Source: Microbacterium sp. oral taxon 186 str. F0373
GTDB taxonomy: Bacteria > Actinomycetota > Actinomycetes > Actinomycetales > Microbacteriaceae
Direction: 5' to 3'
Assembly: GCF_000411455.1 (NCBI RefSeq)
Contig: NZ_KE150457.1
Location: 1,204,023-1,268,022 of the forward strand
DNA: 64,000 bases
Part shown: piece after piece, positions 1 to 9,310 of the stretch
Numbering within the stretch: position 1 is the first letter of the stretch
Layout: every line of letters starts with the position of its first letter
Made by a program: the position numbers and the translations under genes
Notes under the pieces: model-generated
Database searches by the model: none
What the model was told of the DNA's origin: nothing
The model's input: the letters and a program-made list of their open reading frames with translations, nothing else

Positions 1-879
1 CGGCGCCGTACCGACAGCCTCGGTCTGCTGCTGCCGCAGCAACTCGACCGTGTTCTGGAAAACCCCTACTACACGCTCTTCATGCAGGGGATCGGGCAGG
101 TGTGTCAGCGCGAGGGCTTCACTCTGCTGCTGGCTCCGCCCCTGCGCGGATCGATGCTCAAAGCCATCCCCTACGCGGCCGTGGATGGCTTCATCGTTTG
201 CGGTCTGGAGTTCGATCGGGGCGAAGTGACGGCGCTGCAACAGCGGGGAGTGCCTTTCGTGCTTGTCGACAGTGAGGATCACGATGGTGTCTCCCGCGTC
301 GACATCGACGATGGTGCGGCGATGGAGGAAGTCGTCGACTACCTCGTCGGTCTCGGACATCGCCGATTCACCTTCGTCGCCTTCGAGACGGAGGCCGATG
401 GGGGCCGCGCGGCGTGGCGGGGCGCCGTCCGACAGCGTTTGGACGGGGCGGTCCGCGCGCTGGCGAAGGTCGGTATCGACTTGTTGGACGACGGGATCGA
501 CATCGTCGAAGCGCCCAATACGCGTGCCGGCGGCGCGTCCGCATTCCGTCGCGCGTGGGAGGCATCTCGTCGTCCGACGGCCATCGTGGCGTTCAGCGAC
601 ATCCTGGCCGTGGGCGTGCTCGACGGTGCGCGAGACGCGGGGGTGGACGTTCCGCGCGACCTGTCCGTCTCGGGATTCGACGACCTCATCGAAGCGGGAT
701 GGACGCGCCCGACTCTCACGACAGTGCGCCAGCCGATCGTCTCGAAGGGCAGGTTGGCGGCGGAGTATCTCGTGGAGGCTATCGCCGCGTCAGACGAGAC
801 GACCATCGACGTGCATCAGCGGCGGTTGAGCACGGCGCTGCTGGTTCGTGAGTCCACGGGCCCGGCGCCCGCCGGGTAG
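1..879 (+). CDS. LacI/GalR-family transcriptional regulator, 5'-truncated by the window edge
   Basis: Effector-binding and dimerisation part of a LacI/GalR repressor. The frame is open from base 1, so the DNA-binding head lies outside the window and about 292 residues remain. The sugar-binding-protein-like core begins with GLLLP near residue 8. The C-terminal lobe carries the family segment SVSGFDD near residue 222, followed by the PTLTTVRQP stretch typical of the last strand-helix. Effector and target genes cannot be told from here. The next plus-strand gene starts about 200 nt later with its own promoter region, so they are probably not co-transcribed. Confidence 0.85.
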   Translation, partial: RRRTDSLGLLLPQQLDRVLENPYYTLFMQGIGQVCQREGFTLLLAPPLRGSMLKAIPYAAVDGFIVCGLEFDRGEVTALQQRGVPFVLVDSEDHDGVSRVDIDDGAAMEEVVDYLVGLGHRRFTFVAFETEADGGRAAWRGAVRQRLDGAVRALAKVGIDLLDDGIDIVEAPNTRAGGASAFRRAWEASRRPTAIVAFSDILAVGVLDGARDAGVDVPRDLSVSGFDDLIEAGWTRPTLTTVRQPIVSKGRLAAEYLVEAIAASDETTIDVHQRRLSTALLVRESTGPAPAG

Positions 880-888
880 GCGGCTGCC

Positions 889-1020
889 TCACGGCAGGCG
901 CGACCGGTCGGTCGGCACTGGCCGGTAGTCGTCGGTGATGAGGGCGCGAACGGTTGCGCCGACCGATACGACGATGACGAGTGCGAGAACGAGGAAGAAG
1001 ATGAGCATGGCAGAAAACAT
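889..1020 (-). CDS. small single-pass membrane protein (43 aa)
   Basis: Unrecognised microprotein. ATG at 1020 opens 43 codons ending in TGA at 889-891. The first 20 residues are almost entirely hydrophobic (MFSAMLIFFLVLALVIVV), giving one membrane segment. A short polar tail follows with RALITDDYRPVPTDR. A second in-frame ATG at 1008 is possible, and no good ribosome-binding site is visible for either. It is convergent with the LacI gene and divergent from the GlxA gene. The call rests on the clean hydrophobic-then-polar layout; it could still be a chance frame. Confidence 0.5.
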   Translation of the reverse strand: MFSAMLIFFLVLALVIVVSVGATVRALITDDYRPVPTDRSRLP

Positions 1021-1079
1021 ATGCACGTAGCCAAAGTGTCGCGAGTGGCAGGACTGCACAAAGGAGTAGGATTCCTGCC

Positions 1080-2063
1080 ATGAAGACCATCGCCTGCGTC
1101 GTCCAGCCCGGGTTCGCGCCGTTCGAGTTCGGACTCGCGTGCGAGGCGTTCGGCCTCGACCGGTCGGACGACGGCATCCCCAACTTCGATTTCCGCGTCG
1201 TCGCCCCCGACCCGGGCGCGGTGCCGAGCAACCTGCGCTTCTCGATCAACGTCGACGACGACCTCTCGTTCGCGGACGAGGCCGATCTCGTCGTCATCAC
1301 CCCGATCCCGCGCGATCAGTGGGCGCACGTCGACGAACGCGTGTCCGCCGTGGTGCGCCGCGCCGTCGAGCGCGGGGCGTGGGTGCTCACGGTCTGCAGC
1401 GGCGCGTTCGTCGTGGCCGCCGCGGGCGTTCTCGACGGGCGACGCGCGACGACGCACTGGCGCTACGCCGACACGATGTCTGAGATGTACCCGAACATCG
1501 ACGTCGACCCCAACGTGTTGTACGTGCAAGACGGGCGCATCATCACGAGCGCCGGCACGGCGGCCGGCCTCGACGCCTGTCTGCATCTGCTGCGCATCGA
1601 GCTCGGCGCAGAGATGACCAACACGATCGCGCGGCGGATGGTGGTGCCGCCCCAGCGCGACGGCGGGCAGGCGCAGTTCATCGCCAAGCCGCTGCCCGAA
1701 TCCACCTCGATGTCGCTGACGCCGGTCACCGAGTGGATGCTGGAGAACCTCACCCTCGATCTGTCGGTCGACCAGCTCGCCGCCCGCGCACACATGTCAC
1801 CGCGCACCTTCGCCCGTCGATTCAAAGCCGACTACGGCACGACGCCGGCGGCCTGGCTGGGACGCCAGCGCATCATCCACGCGCAGCGTCTGCTCGAGCA
1901 GACCGATCTGGGCCTGGATGCCATCGCGTCGGCGTGCGGGTTCGGCTCCGCGGCCGTCTTACGGCAGAACTTCGCGCGCACCCTGGCGCTCACGCCCACC
2001 GCCTACCGCGCACGCTTCACGTGCACGACGCCGCCCGCGCAGCTGGAGGCGATGGCCTCCTGA
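1080..2063 (+). CDS. GlxA-type transcriptional regulator (DJ-1/PfpI domain plus AraC HTH)
   Basis: Transcriptional activator of 327 residues. The N-terminal part (about 1-190) is a DJ-1/PfpI-like class I glutamine-amidotransferase fold used as sensor, with the nucleophile-elbow-like LTVCSGAFVVA around residue 105. The C-terminal part (about 215-320) is an AraC-type double helix-turn-helix with the hallmark MSPRTFARRFKADYGTTPAAW. It should bind DNA in the cytoplasm; the ligand is unknown. The start is supported by AAGGAG upstream of ATG 1080, at a rather long spacing. Family members often control amino-compound catabolism, but no such operon is adjacent. Confidence 0.85.
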   Translation: MKTIACVVQPGFAPFEFGLACEAFGLDRSDDGIPNFDFRVVAPDPGAVPSNLRFSINVDDDLSFADEADLVVITPIPRDQWAHVDERVSAVVRRAVERGAWVLTVCSGAFVVAAAGVLDGRRATTHWRYADTMSEMYPNIDVDPNVLYVQDGRIITSAGTAAGLDACLHLLRIELGAEMTNTIARRMVVPPQRDGGQAQFIAKPLPESTSMSLTPVTEWMLENLTLDLSVDQLAARAHMSPRTFARRFKADYGTTPAAWLGRQRIIHAQRLLEQTDLGLDAIASACGFGSAAVLRQNFARTLALTPTAYRARFTCTTPPAQLEAMAS

Positions 2064-2072
2064 CCGCCCGCG

Positions 2073-2627
2073 TCAGGCCAGGCGGATCGTGCGGGCCAGC
2101 TCGTCGACCACTGGGTCGAGAGCCTCGGAGAGGGGAAGGTCGGAGCTGGCGGTCATCACGACGATGTCGCGCTCGGCGGTTCGCCACACCCAGTTGGTCG
2201 CCCGGACGATCGTGTCGGCCTCGGTGCGCACCCACCGGGTGGATTTGATCCCCGCTCCGAGACGCTCCGAGTCGAACGGCACCACCTCGGGCTCCCGGAC
2301 GGCGGGCCCCTGCGTCTCGTGCGTGAGGTCGACCAGCGCGACATCGTCGCGATGCGGCATGTCGTAGACGTCGACGATCGCGTGCGGCGCGGTGATGTTC
2401 GGCAGATGCACGAAGCGGATCGTTCCCGACCGGTTGCTGCGCACCGCGCCGACCAGGTACGCGCGCAGCCAGTCGACCAGCTCCGCCGGTGCGGCCGTCC
2501 GCCCTTCGCCGCCGAAGGCGCGCGCGACGGCATCCGCCCACTGCTCCTCGTCGCCGAACGACTCCCAGGGGAAGAGGTTCGGCACGTAGACCCAGCGGTC
2601 GAGGTCGTAATCCATGTCGATGGCCAT
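2073..2627 (-). CDS. conserved hypothetical protein of the WXG-like operon (184 aa)
   Basis: Last gene of the five-gene minus-strand operon. The start at 2627 (MAIDMDYD) is chosen because GAAAGGA lies 7 nt upstream; an in-frame ATG 21 nt further up would overlap the previous gene. No signal peptide or membrane segment is visible, so it is probably cytoplasmic. The C-terminal stretch ERDIVVMTASSDLP followed by LDPVVDELARTI lines up loosely with the end of the preceding gene product, suggesting two distant paralogues. I do not recognise a named family. Adjacency to a WXG100-like gene suggests a secretion accessory or immunity role, which is inference only. Confidence 0.7.
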   Translation of the reverse strand: MAIDMDYDLDRWVYVPNLFPWESFGDEEQWADAVARAFGGEGRTAAPAELVDWLRAYLVGAVRSNRSGTIRFVHLPNITAPHAIVDVYDMPHRDDVALVDLTHETQGPAVREPEVVPFDSERLGAGIKSTRWVRTEADTIVRATNWVWRTAERDIVVMTASSDLPLSEALDPVVDELARTIRLA

Positions 2628-2638
2628 GAGGGTTCCTT

Positions 2639-3208
2639 TCAGTCCCACCGGAGCGTCTGCAGCAGCAGATCGCCCAGCTCCGCGAGGGCGTCGACGATCG
2701 GCGCGAGCTGCGGGTCGACCGTGCCGCTGATCGTGCAGACGGCGAGCAGCTGCCGGTCACTGCCCGGGATGGGCCAGTGGAAGCGCACCCGCATGAGCGG
2801 TGCCATCTCGTCGGCGCTCGCGGGCACGGCGAACCTCGCGGTCGCCCGCACGGCCTCACCCGCGGATGTCGTCACGGTCTCGCTGACCTCGGATGCCGAG
2901 GGCTCCGTCTCGTCGGCATCCGGTGCCGGACCGGTGCTGATCGCGATCGCCAGCGACACCGGCGCGCGCCACGGCACTCCCATCGGCACGATGAGGTCGA
3001 GCACGCCGGCCTCGCGGGCGCTGCGTGCGGAGGCGACGAGCTGAGCGGCGGTCCGGTCGATCTGCGGGCCGTAGCTGTCGCGCGGCAGGTCCCGATAATG
3101 CCGACGGACGAGGTCGGCGATGTCGTCGTCTGTGGAGTGGGCGACGGGGATGAGCAGGAAGCCCGGCGGCAGCACGAGCCGGTAGCGCGGGGGCGCGATC
3201 TCGTTCAT
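2639..3208 (-). CDS. conserved hypothetical protein of the WXG-like operon (189 aa)
   Basis: Soluble protein beginning MNEIAPPRYRLVLPPGF at 3208. A longer open frame upstream runs through the membrane-protein gene and is a frame shadow. Marks are an N-terminal LPPGFLLIPV motif, a helical middle (VRRHYRDLPRD), and a central strand giving LDLIVPMG. The C-terminus (LLAVCTISGTVDPQLAPIVD) resembles that of the next gene product. It starts 8 nt after the membrane-protein stop and ends 11 nt before the 184-residue gene, so it is translationally clustered. LPPGW/F-type proteins of this shape occur beside type VII genes in other actinobacteria as far as I recall; the function is unknown. Confidence 0.7.
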   Translation of the reverse strand: MNEIAPPRYRLVLPPGFLLIPVAHSTDDDIADLVRRHYRDLPRDSYGPQIDRTAAQLVASARSAREAGVLDLIVPMGVPWRAPVSLAIAISTGPAPDADETEPSASEVSETVTTSAGEAVRATARFAVPASADEMAPLMRVRFHWPIPGSDRQLLAVCTISGTVDPQLAPIVDALAELGDLLLQTLRWD

Positions 3209-3216
3209 GGTGTCCC

Positions 3217-3810
3217 TCACTGTCGCGGCGGACGGCGCCGCGCCCGGTTGCGATTCCAGTCCCACGGGCGGCGCGGGGCGCGACGCACGATCTCCTTCGG
3301 CGGCACCACCGTACCGTCCTCGTCGATGTACTCCCGCCACGTTCGCGGCACCAGGCGCATTCCGCTCAGCAGCATGCGTGCGACGGTGATGATGATCAGG
3401 AAGAACTGGATGAACACGAGGTTGTCGACCCCGAAGAAGTTGAGTCGGCCCTGGTGGGCTTCCGCCGCCGCGGCGGCCGCGGCGATGTAGAGCGTCGTGC
3501 TGAAGGTCAGCACGAGCACCGTCAGAAGTGTGCTCCGCGTCGTTGCCCGCAGGCCCCGCAGCGGCAGCGGCAGCGAACCTAGTGTCAGCGCCACGAGCAG
3601 CAGCGTCATCGGGTATGCCGCCCACCACGGCGGCATGAAGGCGGGAAAGCTGTCGGGCACGTTGCCAGTGTTCGCGAACGAGCCGGTCACGAGCTGTCCT
3701 ACCAGTAAGCCGATCGTCGGGAGCGCACCGAAGATGATCCAGAGGATGGTGGCGAGGAACAGGCCGTCGCCGAAGCGGGCCTCCCACGCGACCCGACGTG
3801 GGAGATTCAC
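3217..3810 (-). CDS. four-helix integral membrane protein of the WXG-like operon (197 aa)
   Basis: Begins with GTG at 3810, sharing GTGA with the stop of the 468-residue gene, which argues for translational coupling. Four hydrophobic segments are visible at roughly residues 17-43, 63-88, 93-116 and 128-150. The tail is very basic (RRPWDWNRNRARRRPPRQ) and should face the cytoplasm. An alanine run sits at the end of the third helix. No known family is recognised. In this operon position it could be an immunity protein or a membrane anchor for the large WXG-linked product; no catalytic motif is apparent. Confidence 0.75.
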   Translation of the reverse strand: MNLPRRVAWEARFGDGLFLATILWIIFGALPTIGLLVGQLVTGSFANTGNVPDSFPAFMPPWWAAYPMTLLLVALTLGSLPLPLRGLRATTRSTLLTVLVLTFSTTLYIAAAAAAAEAHQGRLNFFGVDNLVFIQFFLIIITVARMLLSGMRLVPRTWREYIDEDGTVVPPKEIVRRAPRRPWDWNRNRARRRPPRQ

Positions 3811-5213
3811 TTGAGCGAGGGCAGGCTCCACGCTGCCCCCATCGGCGCCTCGAACAGCCCCGGAACGAATCCGTACGCCTCGTTGAGGCCGCTGGTGAGG
3901 GTGCCCAGCGGCGTCTGGACTCCCCTCTGGTCCTGAACCCAGTCCACCAGCTGGTCGCTGCGGTTGATCCCGATTCCGACCATGTTGTAGGCGTCGAGCG
4001 ACGAGCCGATCTTGCCCATCGTGCCGACGACGCCTTTCAGGCTGTCGACACTGCTCGTCACGAGGTTGTCGATGGCGCCCCCGGCGCCCAGCCGTGCCTG
4101 CGACGCGATCTGGTCGAACTCCGAGATGATGATGCTGTCCGATTCGCGGATGGCCTTCATCGCGTCGTCGCCCCAGTGCGTGACCACCTGCGCGAAGTTC
4201 GGCCGCGCAGACAGCACGCTCGCGCTCTCCTCGGCCACCATCCGCATCGGCTGACGGACCGAGCCGACCAGGCCCCGATCGAGCAGATTGCCGATGACCT
4301 GGCGAGCGCCGTTGCCCCAGACCATCCCCGGGCTGCGCACCGCCAGCGTGGCCGCACGGCCGCCGCGCAGGGCGACCGTGCCGAGCTTGATGCCGGCAAG
4401 TGCGGCGCTGCCGACACCGAAGGTCAACACGCCGATGGCATCCAGCGCGAAGTCGAACCATGACCCGTCGCCCGACGAGGCCAAGAGGAAGCTGAGACCC
4501 ATCGACAGGACGGCGAGCCCCAGCGCAATCGGTGCGAGCACGGGGAAGAAGATCGACAGCACGCCGACGATGGCGGTGACGACCGTCAGGATGTCCTTGA
4601 CGACCTTCAGCCACTCCGCGTTCTGGTTCACCCAGTCCAGGACGTTGTCCCACCACGAATCGTTGAGCTCATCGCTGGACACCGTCTGCGAGATCGTGGA
4701 TGCCGCGGTGTCGCCGGCGCGCTGCACGCGCTCGAGCGCGGCGTCGTACGCGGCCTGAGCGTGGGAGAGGTCCGTCGCGGCCGTCGTGCTCATCGAGGAG
4801 TAGCGCCGCGCGGCATCCGTCGCCTCGGCGAGCTCGCCCGGGTCGACGGTCTGCTGGGTCGCGTCGCGGGCCTCCGAGAGATGGCGCTGCGCGTAGCTGT
4901 GCCGACGCTGCGCGTCGTCGTGCGCCGCGATGGCGGATGCCGCCTGTTGCTGCGCCTGCTCGAGCTCGTTCGCGAAGGTGCTCAGCGCGGAGCCCGCGAC
5001 CTCGTAGCGCTCGCGGATGCGGGCGAGGTAGGTCTTCGTGTCGCCGATCGTGCCGGCCAGGGCGTCGACGGCGTCGCTCGTCTCCTGCTGCGACGCGTCG
5101 ATGACCGCCTGCAGCATCTCCACCGCCTCTGACACTGCGCGGGCCGTGGAACTGTACCGCGAGGCGTGTCCGCGAATGCCGGCGACGTCGCCGCCGATGG
5201 GTGTCATGCTCAT
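3807..5213 (-). CDS. large WXG100/LXG-like protein with central membrane-active region (468 aa)
   Basis: Probable type VII secretion substrate or effector. Start MSMTP at 5213 is set by the ATGA overlap with the upstream WXG-like gene and by GGAGGGG before it. Residues 20-175 are an alanine/glutamine-rich helical hairpin or coiled coil of the kind seen in WXG100/LXG proteins. WWDNVLDWVNQNAEW at 187-201 precedes long hydrophobic stretches at about 205-245 and 254-280. The remaining 190 residues are polar with no nuclease, NADase or peptidase motif that I can identify. It could be a pore former or an effector with an unlisted toxin fold. No Ecc secretion genes are in the window. Confidence 0.7.
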   Translation of the reverse strand: MSMTPIGGDVAGIRGHASRYSSTARAVSEAVEMLQAVIDASQQETSDAVDALAGTIGDTKTYLARIRERYEVAGSALSTFANELEQAQQQAASAIAAHDDAQRRHSYAQRHLSEARDATQQTVDPGELAEATDAARRYSSMSTTAATDLSHAQAAYDAALERVQRAGDTAASTISQTVSSDELNDSWWDNVLDWVNQNAEWLKVVKDILTVVTAIVGVLSIFFPVLAPIALGLAVLSMGLSFLLASSGDGSWFDFALDAIGVLTFGVGSAALAGIKLGTVALRGGRAATLAVRSPGMVWGNGARQVIGNLLDRGLVGSVRQPMRMVAEESASVLSARPNFAQVVTHWGDDAMKAIRESDSIIISEFDQIASQARLGAGGAIDNLVTSSVDSLKGVVGTMGKIGSSLDAYNMVGIGINRSDQLVDWVQDQRGVQTPLGTLTSGLNEAYGFVPGLFEAPMGAAWSLPSLK

Positions 5214-5503
5214 CCGTTGCTCCCCTCCGTGAGCTTGTCGGCCAGCTGGCTGTCGACGCCTTCGAACGCATCGGCGGCACCGTCGGCGCGCTTCTGGAGC
5301 TGGTCCACGCGATCGGCGAGGTCTTTGCGGCGCCGGTCCCATCCTGACGTGAACTCGTCCACGGCGGACGCGAGTCCGGCGTGCGGGATCATCCCCGACA
5401 GGTCGCGCGCGTCGCCGTCTGCGGCAGTGAGGGTGCCGTGGACGGTCGCGAGCTGGTTCGCGAGGTTTCGGAGGTTCTCCGTATTGACGACGAGATCGGC
5501 CAC
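5210..5503 (-). CDS. WXG100-family-like protein (97 aa)
   Basis: First gene of the operon. About 97 residues, entirely helical in character, with a central turn carrying W-D in [12 protein letters not shown] near residue 54. This matches the length and hairpin layout of ESX/WXG100 proteins, though the exact WXG triplet is replaced by GWD. The C-terminus ([12 protein letters not shown]) lacks a clear YxxxD/E export signal. GTG at 5503 sits 6 nt after TAGAGT, so the transcript is probably leaderless. It overlaps the next gene by four bases. It likely pairs with the helical N-terminus of the 468-residue protein for export. Confidence 0.75.
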   Translation of the reverse strand: MADLVVNTENLRNLANQLATVHGTLTAADGDARDLSGMIPHAGLASAVDEFTSGWDRRRKDLADRVDQLQKRADGAADAFEGVDSQLADKLTEGSNG

Positions 5504-5509
5504 GCCGTC

Positions 5510-5515
5510 ACTCTA
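5510..5515 (-). promoter_or_regulatory. -10 box of the WXG-like operon
   Basis: TAGAGT on the minus strand, 6 nt before GTG 5503; no ribosome-binding site lies between, so leaderless. Confidence 0.6.
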
Positions 5516-5593
5516 GGTGAGCCCCGGAATCGTCGCGATGGGGAGGACTGCCCATCGCCGCACCGCTTGCCGCGCGCATCACGTTTTGATAAA

Positions 5594-5614
5594 GTTGAGT
5601 CCAGAGGGCTCAAG
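5594..5614. promoter_or_regulatory. HAIR-type HspR operator upstream of the ClpB-like gene
   Basis: GTTGAGT-N7-GCTCAAG matches the HspR-associated inverted repeat (CTTGAGT-N7-ACTCAAG) at 12 of 14 positions. Its right arm overlaps a second palindrome, GGCTCAA-GT-TTGAGCC at 5607-5622. The ATG of the Clp gene follows 30 nt later. This predicts repression by HspR, released on heat or unfolding stress; hspR itself is outside the window. Confidence 0.75.
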
Positions 5615-5644
5615 TTTGAGCCTCGAAGATTTCAAGGAGAAGCG

Positions 5645-7867
<2,223 letters not shown>

Positions 7868-7881
7868 CCCGCCCCGAAAAA

Positions 7882-7949
7882 CCACTCCGCATGCGAAAAA
7901 CCACTCCTGCACGTGTTTCTCGTGCGGGGAGTGGTTTCTCGCGGAGTGG
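7882..7949. terminator. compound hairpin terminator between convergent clpB and nitroreductase genes
   Basis: Outer stem CCACTCCGC (7882-7890) pairs with GCGGAGTGG (7941-7949). An inner, imperfect stem of about 19 bp (7895-7913 with 7921-7940) closes a 7-nt loop tgtttct. Each arm repeats ACCACTCC, so alternative pairings exist. The symmetric layout suits bidirectional termination. Confidence 0.7.
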
Positions 7950-7967
7950 CGCAGGCGCGAACGTGTG

Positions 7968-8549
7968 TCAGTCGTTGACGACGAGCGAGTCCGCGATGGG
8001 GCGACGCACGCGCGGGGCGAGCTCGCGCTCACGCAGCGCCTCGGGAGCGGCCTCGATGTCACCGAGGGCGCCGACGGCCATCACGGTGACGGCCACGAGG
8101 TCGTCGCCGAAGCCGAACGCCTGCGCGATCGCGTCGCGGTCGAACCCGCCCATCTGGTGGGTGTGCAGCCCCGACGCGTGCGCCTGGACCGTGAAGTGAG
8201 CGGCGGCCTGGCCGGTGTCGTACGCGGCCCACGGCAGCGGCTTGCCGTCGAGCGCGGCGGCCGAGGCGAAGACGACGAGGGCGGCGGCATCCGCGGCCCA
8301 GGACTGGTTGAAGCCCATGAGCGCGTCGACGATCTGCGCGTGTGCGGCCGAACCGCGGCGAGCGACGACGAAGCGCCACGGCTGCGAGTTGTTCGCCGAC
8401 GGCGCCCAACGGGCCGCCTCGAGCGCGCTGGCCAGGGCCTGCTCGTCGATGGGCGTCGCGGGGTCGAAGATGCGGGTGCTCCAGCGCTCGGCGAGCACGT
8501 CGAGGATCGGCGCGTCGGTGTCGGCGGGGTGAGCGGCGATGGTGCTCAT
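7968..8549 (-). CDS. nitroreductase-family FMN oxidoreductase
   Basis: NAD(P)H-dependent flavoenzyme of 193 residues, cytoplasmic dimer by family. The N-terminal RWSTRIFDP motif binds FMN phosphate, and ARWAPSANNSQPWRF is the classic nitroreductase signature around residues 46-60. The C-terminal region supplies GALGDIEAAP. Length is normal for the short HBN1/malonic semialdehyde reductase-like branch. AGGAG lies before ATG 8549. The substrate cannot be told. It is monocistronic and convergent with clpB. Confidence 0.9.
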   Translation of the reverse strand: MSTIAAHPADTDAPILDVLAERWSTRIFDPATPIDEQALASALEAARWAPSANNSQPWRFVVARRGSAAHAQIVDALMGFNQSWAADAAALVVFASAAALDGKPLPWAAYDTGQAAAHFTVQAHASGLHTHQMGGFDRDAIAQAFGFGDDLVAVTVMAVGALGDIEAAPEALRERELAPRVRRPIADSLVVND

Positions 8550-8722
8550 GATCGTCTCCTGAAAAAAGTTGGGTAACGGTTGTCGGGGGACGCCTTCGGC
8601 CCGCTCGATGCAACCGTATGCACCGGGAGTGTTGTTCCCGCGAGGGCCTACGAGTTTGCTGGCGGCGGAAGGATGCCGGAACTTCCGCGCTCATGGCGGG
8701 GGACTGGGGCCTCGAGCCTCGT

Positions 8723-8728
8723 TAGCGT
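8723..8728 (+). promoter_or_regulatory. -10 box of rraA
   Basis: TAGCGT, 6 nt before ATG 8735; leaderless arrangement. Confidence 0.6.
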
Positions 8729-8734
8729 GGCGTC

Positions 8735-9202
8735 ATGACCACTCCCACCGCCGACCTGTACGACGAGCGCGGCGACGCGCTGGACTCCCTCGCGCTGCAG
8801 CTGCAGGACATCGGCGGCAGAGTCGCGTTCGACGGCCCGATCCGCACCGTGCGGTGCCACCGCGACAACGCGCTGGTGAAGGCGACACTCGCGACACCGG
8901 GCGCCGGTGCCGTGCTCGTGATCGACGGCGCAGGCTCGCTCGCGTCGGCGCTCGTGGGCGATCTGATCGCGGCCTCCGCGGTCGACAACGGCTGGGCGGG
9001 GATCATCGTGCACGGCGCGATCCGCGACCGTGAGGCGATCGGGCGGCTCGCGCTGGGCGTCAAGGCGCTCGGCTCGAATCCGCGCAAGAGCTCCAAGGAA
9101 GGGACGGGAGAGCTCGACGTTCCCGTCGAGATCGCCGGCGTCGTCTTCCGCCCGGGTGCCCATGTGTGGGCCGATGCCGACGGCGTGCTCGTCGAGCGCT
9201 GA
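8735..9202 (+). CDS. rraA: RraA-family protein (ribonuclease E regulator / HMG aldolase fold)
   Basis: 155 residues of the RraA/MenG fold. Visible marks are the start TADLYDERGD, the central GALVIDG-like segment VLVIDGAGS, GDLIAASAVDNGW, and the metal-site motif GAIRDREAI near residue 97. Family members either bind RNase E or act as divalent-metal 4-hydroxy-4-methyl-2-oxoglutarate aldolase/oxaloacetate decarboxylase. The retained R-D motif is compatible with the enzymatic role. Translation probably starts leaderless at 8735. A 13-bp tandem repeat spans the stop codon. Confidence 0.85.
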   Translation: MTTPTADLYDERGDALDSLALQLQDIGGRVAFDGPIRTVRCHRDNALVKATLATPGAGAVLVIDGAGSLASALVGDLIAASAVDNGWAGIIVHGAIRDREAIGRLALGVKALGSNPRKSSKEGTGELDVPVEIAGVVFRPGAHVWADADGVLVER

Positions 9203-9230
9203 CAGGCCGCGCTGACAGGCCGCGCTGACA
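9198..9230 (+). repeat. 13-bp tandem repeat over the rraA stop codon
   Basis: GCTGACAGGCCGC at 9198-9210 and 9211-9223 followed by a partial GCTGACA. The first copy contains the TGA stop of rraA. Probably a local duplication. Confidence 0.8.
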
Positions 9231-9310
9231 CGCAGCGTCGACGCCGACTGGCAGACTGATCCCCGAACGGGCTGCGCGCCCGCCCGACACGGCCGAGGAG
9301 AGGGTGAACG

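Noticed and set aside
3217..4656. A 479-residue minus-strand protein
   Set aside because: Only its last 197 residues look like protein (four membrane helices). The first part is an Arg/Gly-rich shadow of the 468-residue gene, and a GTGA overlap marks the true start at 3810.
9198..9230. CRISPR-like repeat
   Set aside because: Two and a half directly abutting 13-bp units without spacers; a simple tandem duplication at the rraA stop codon.
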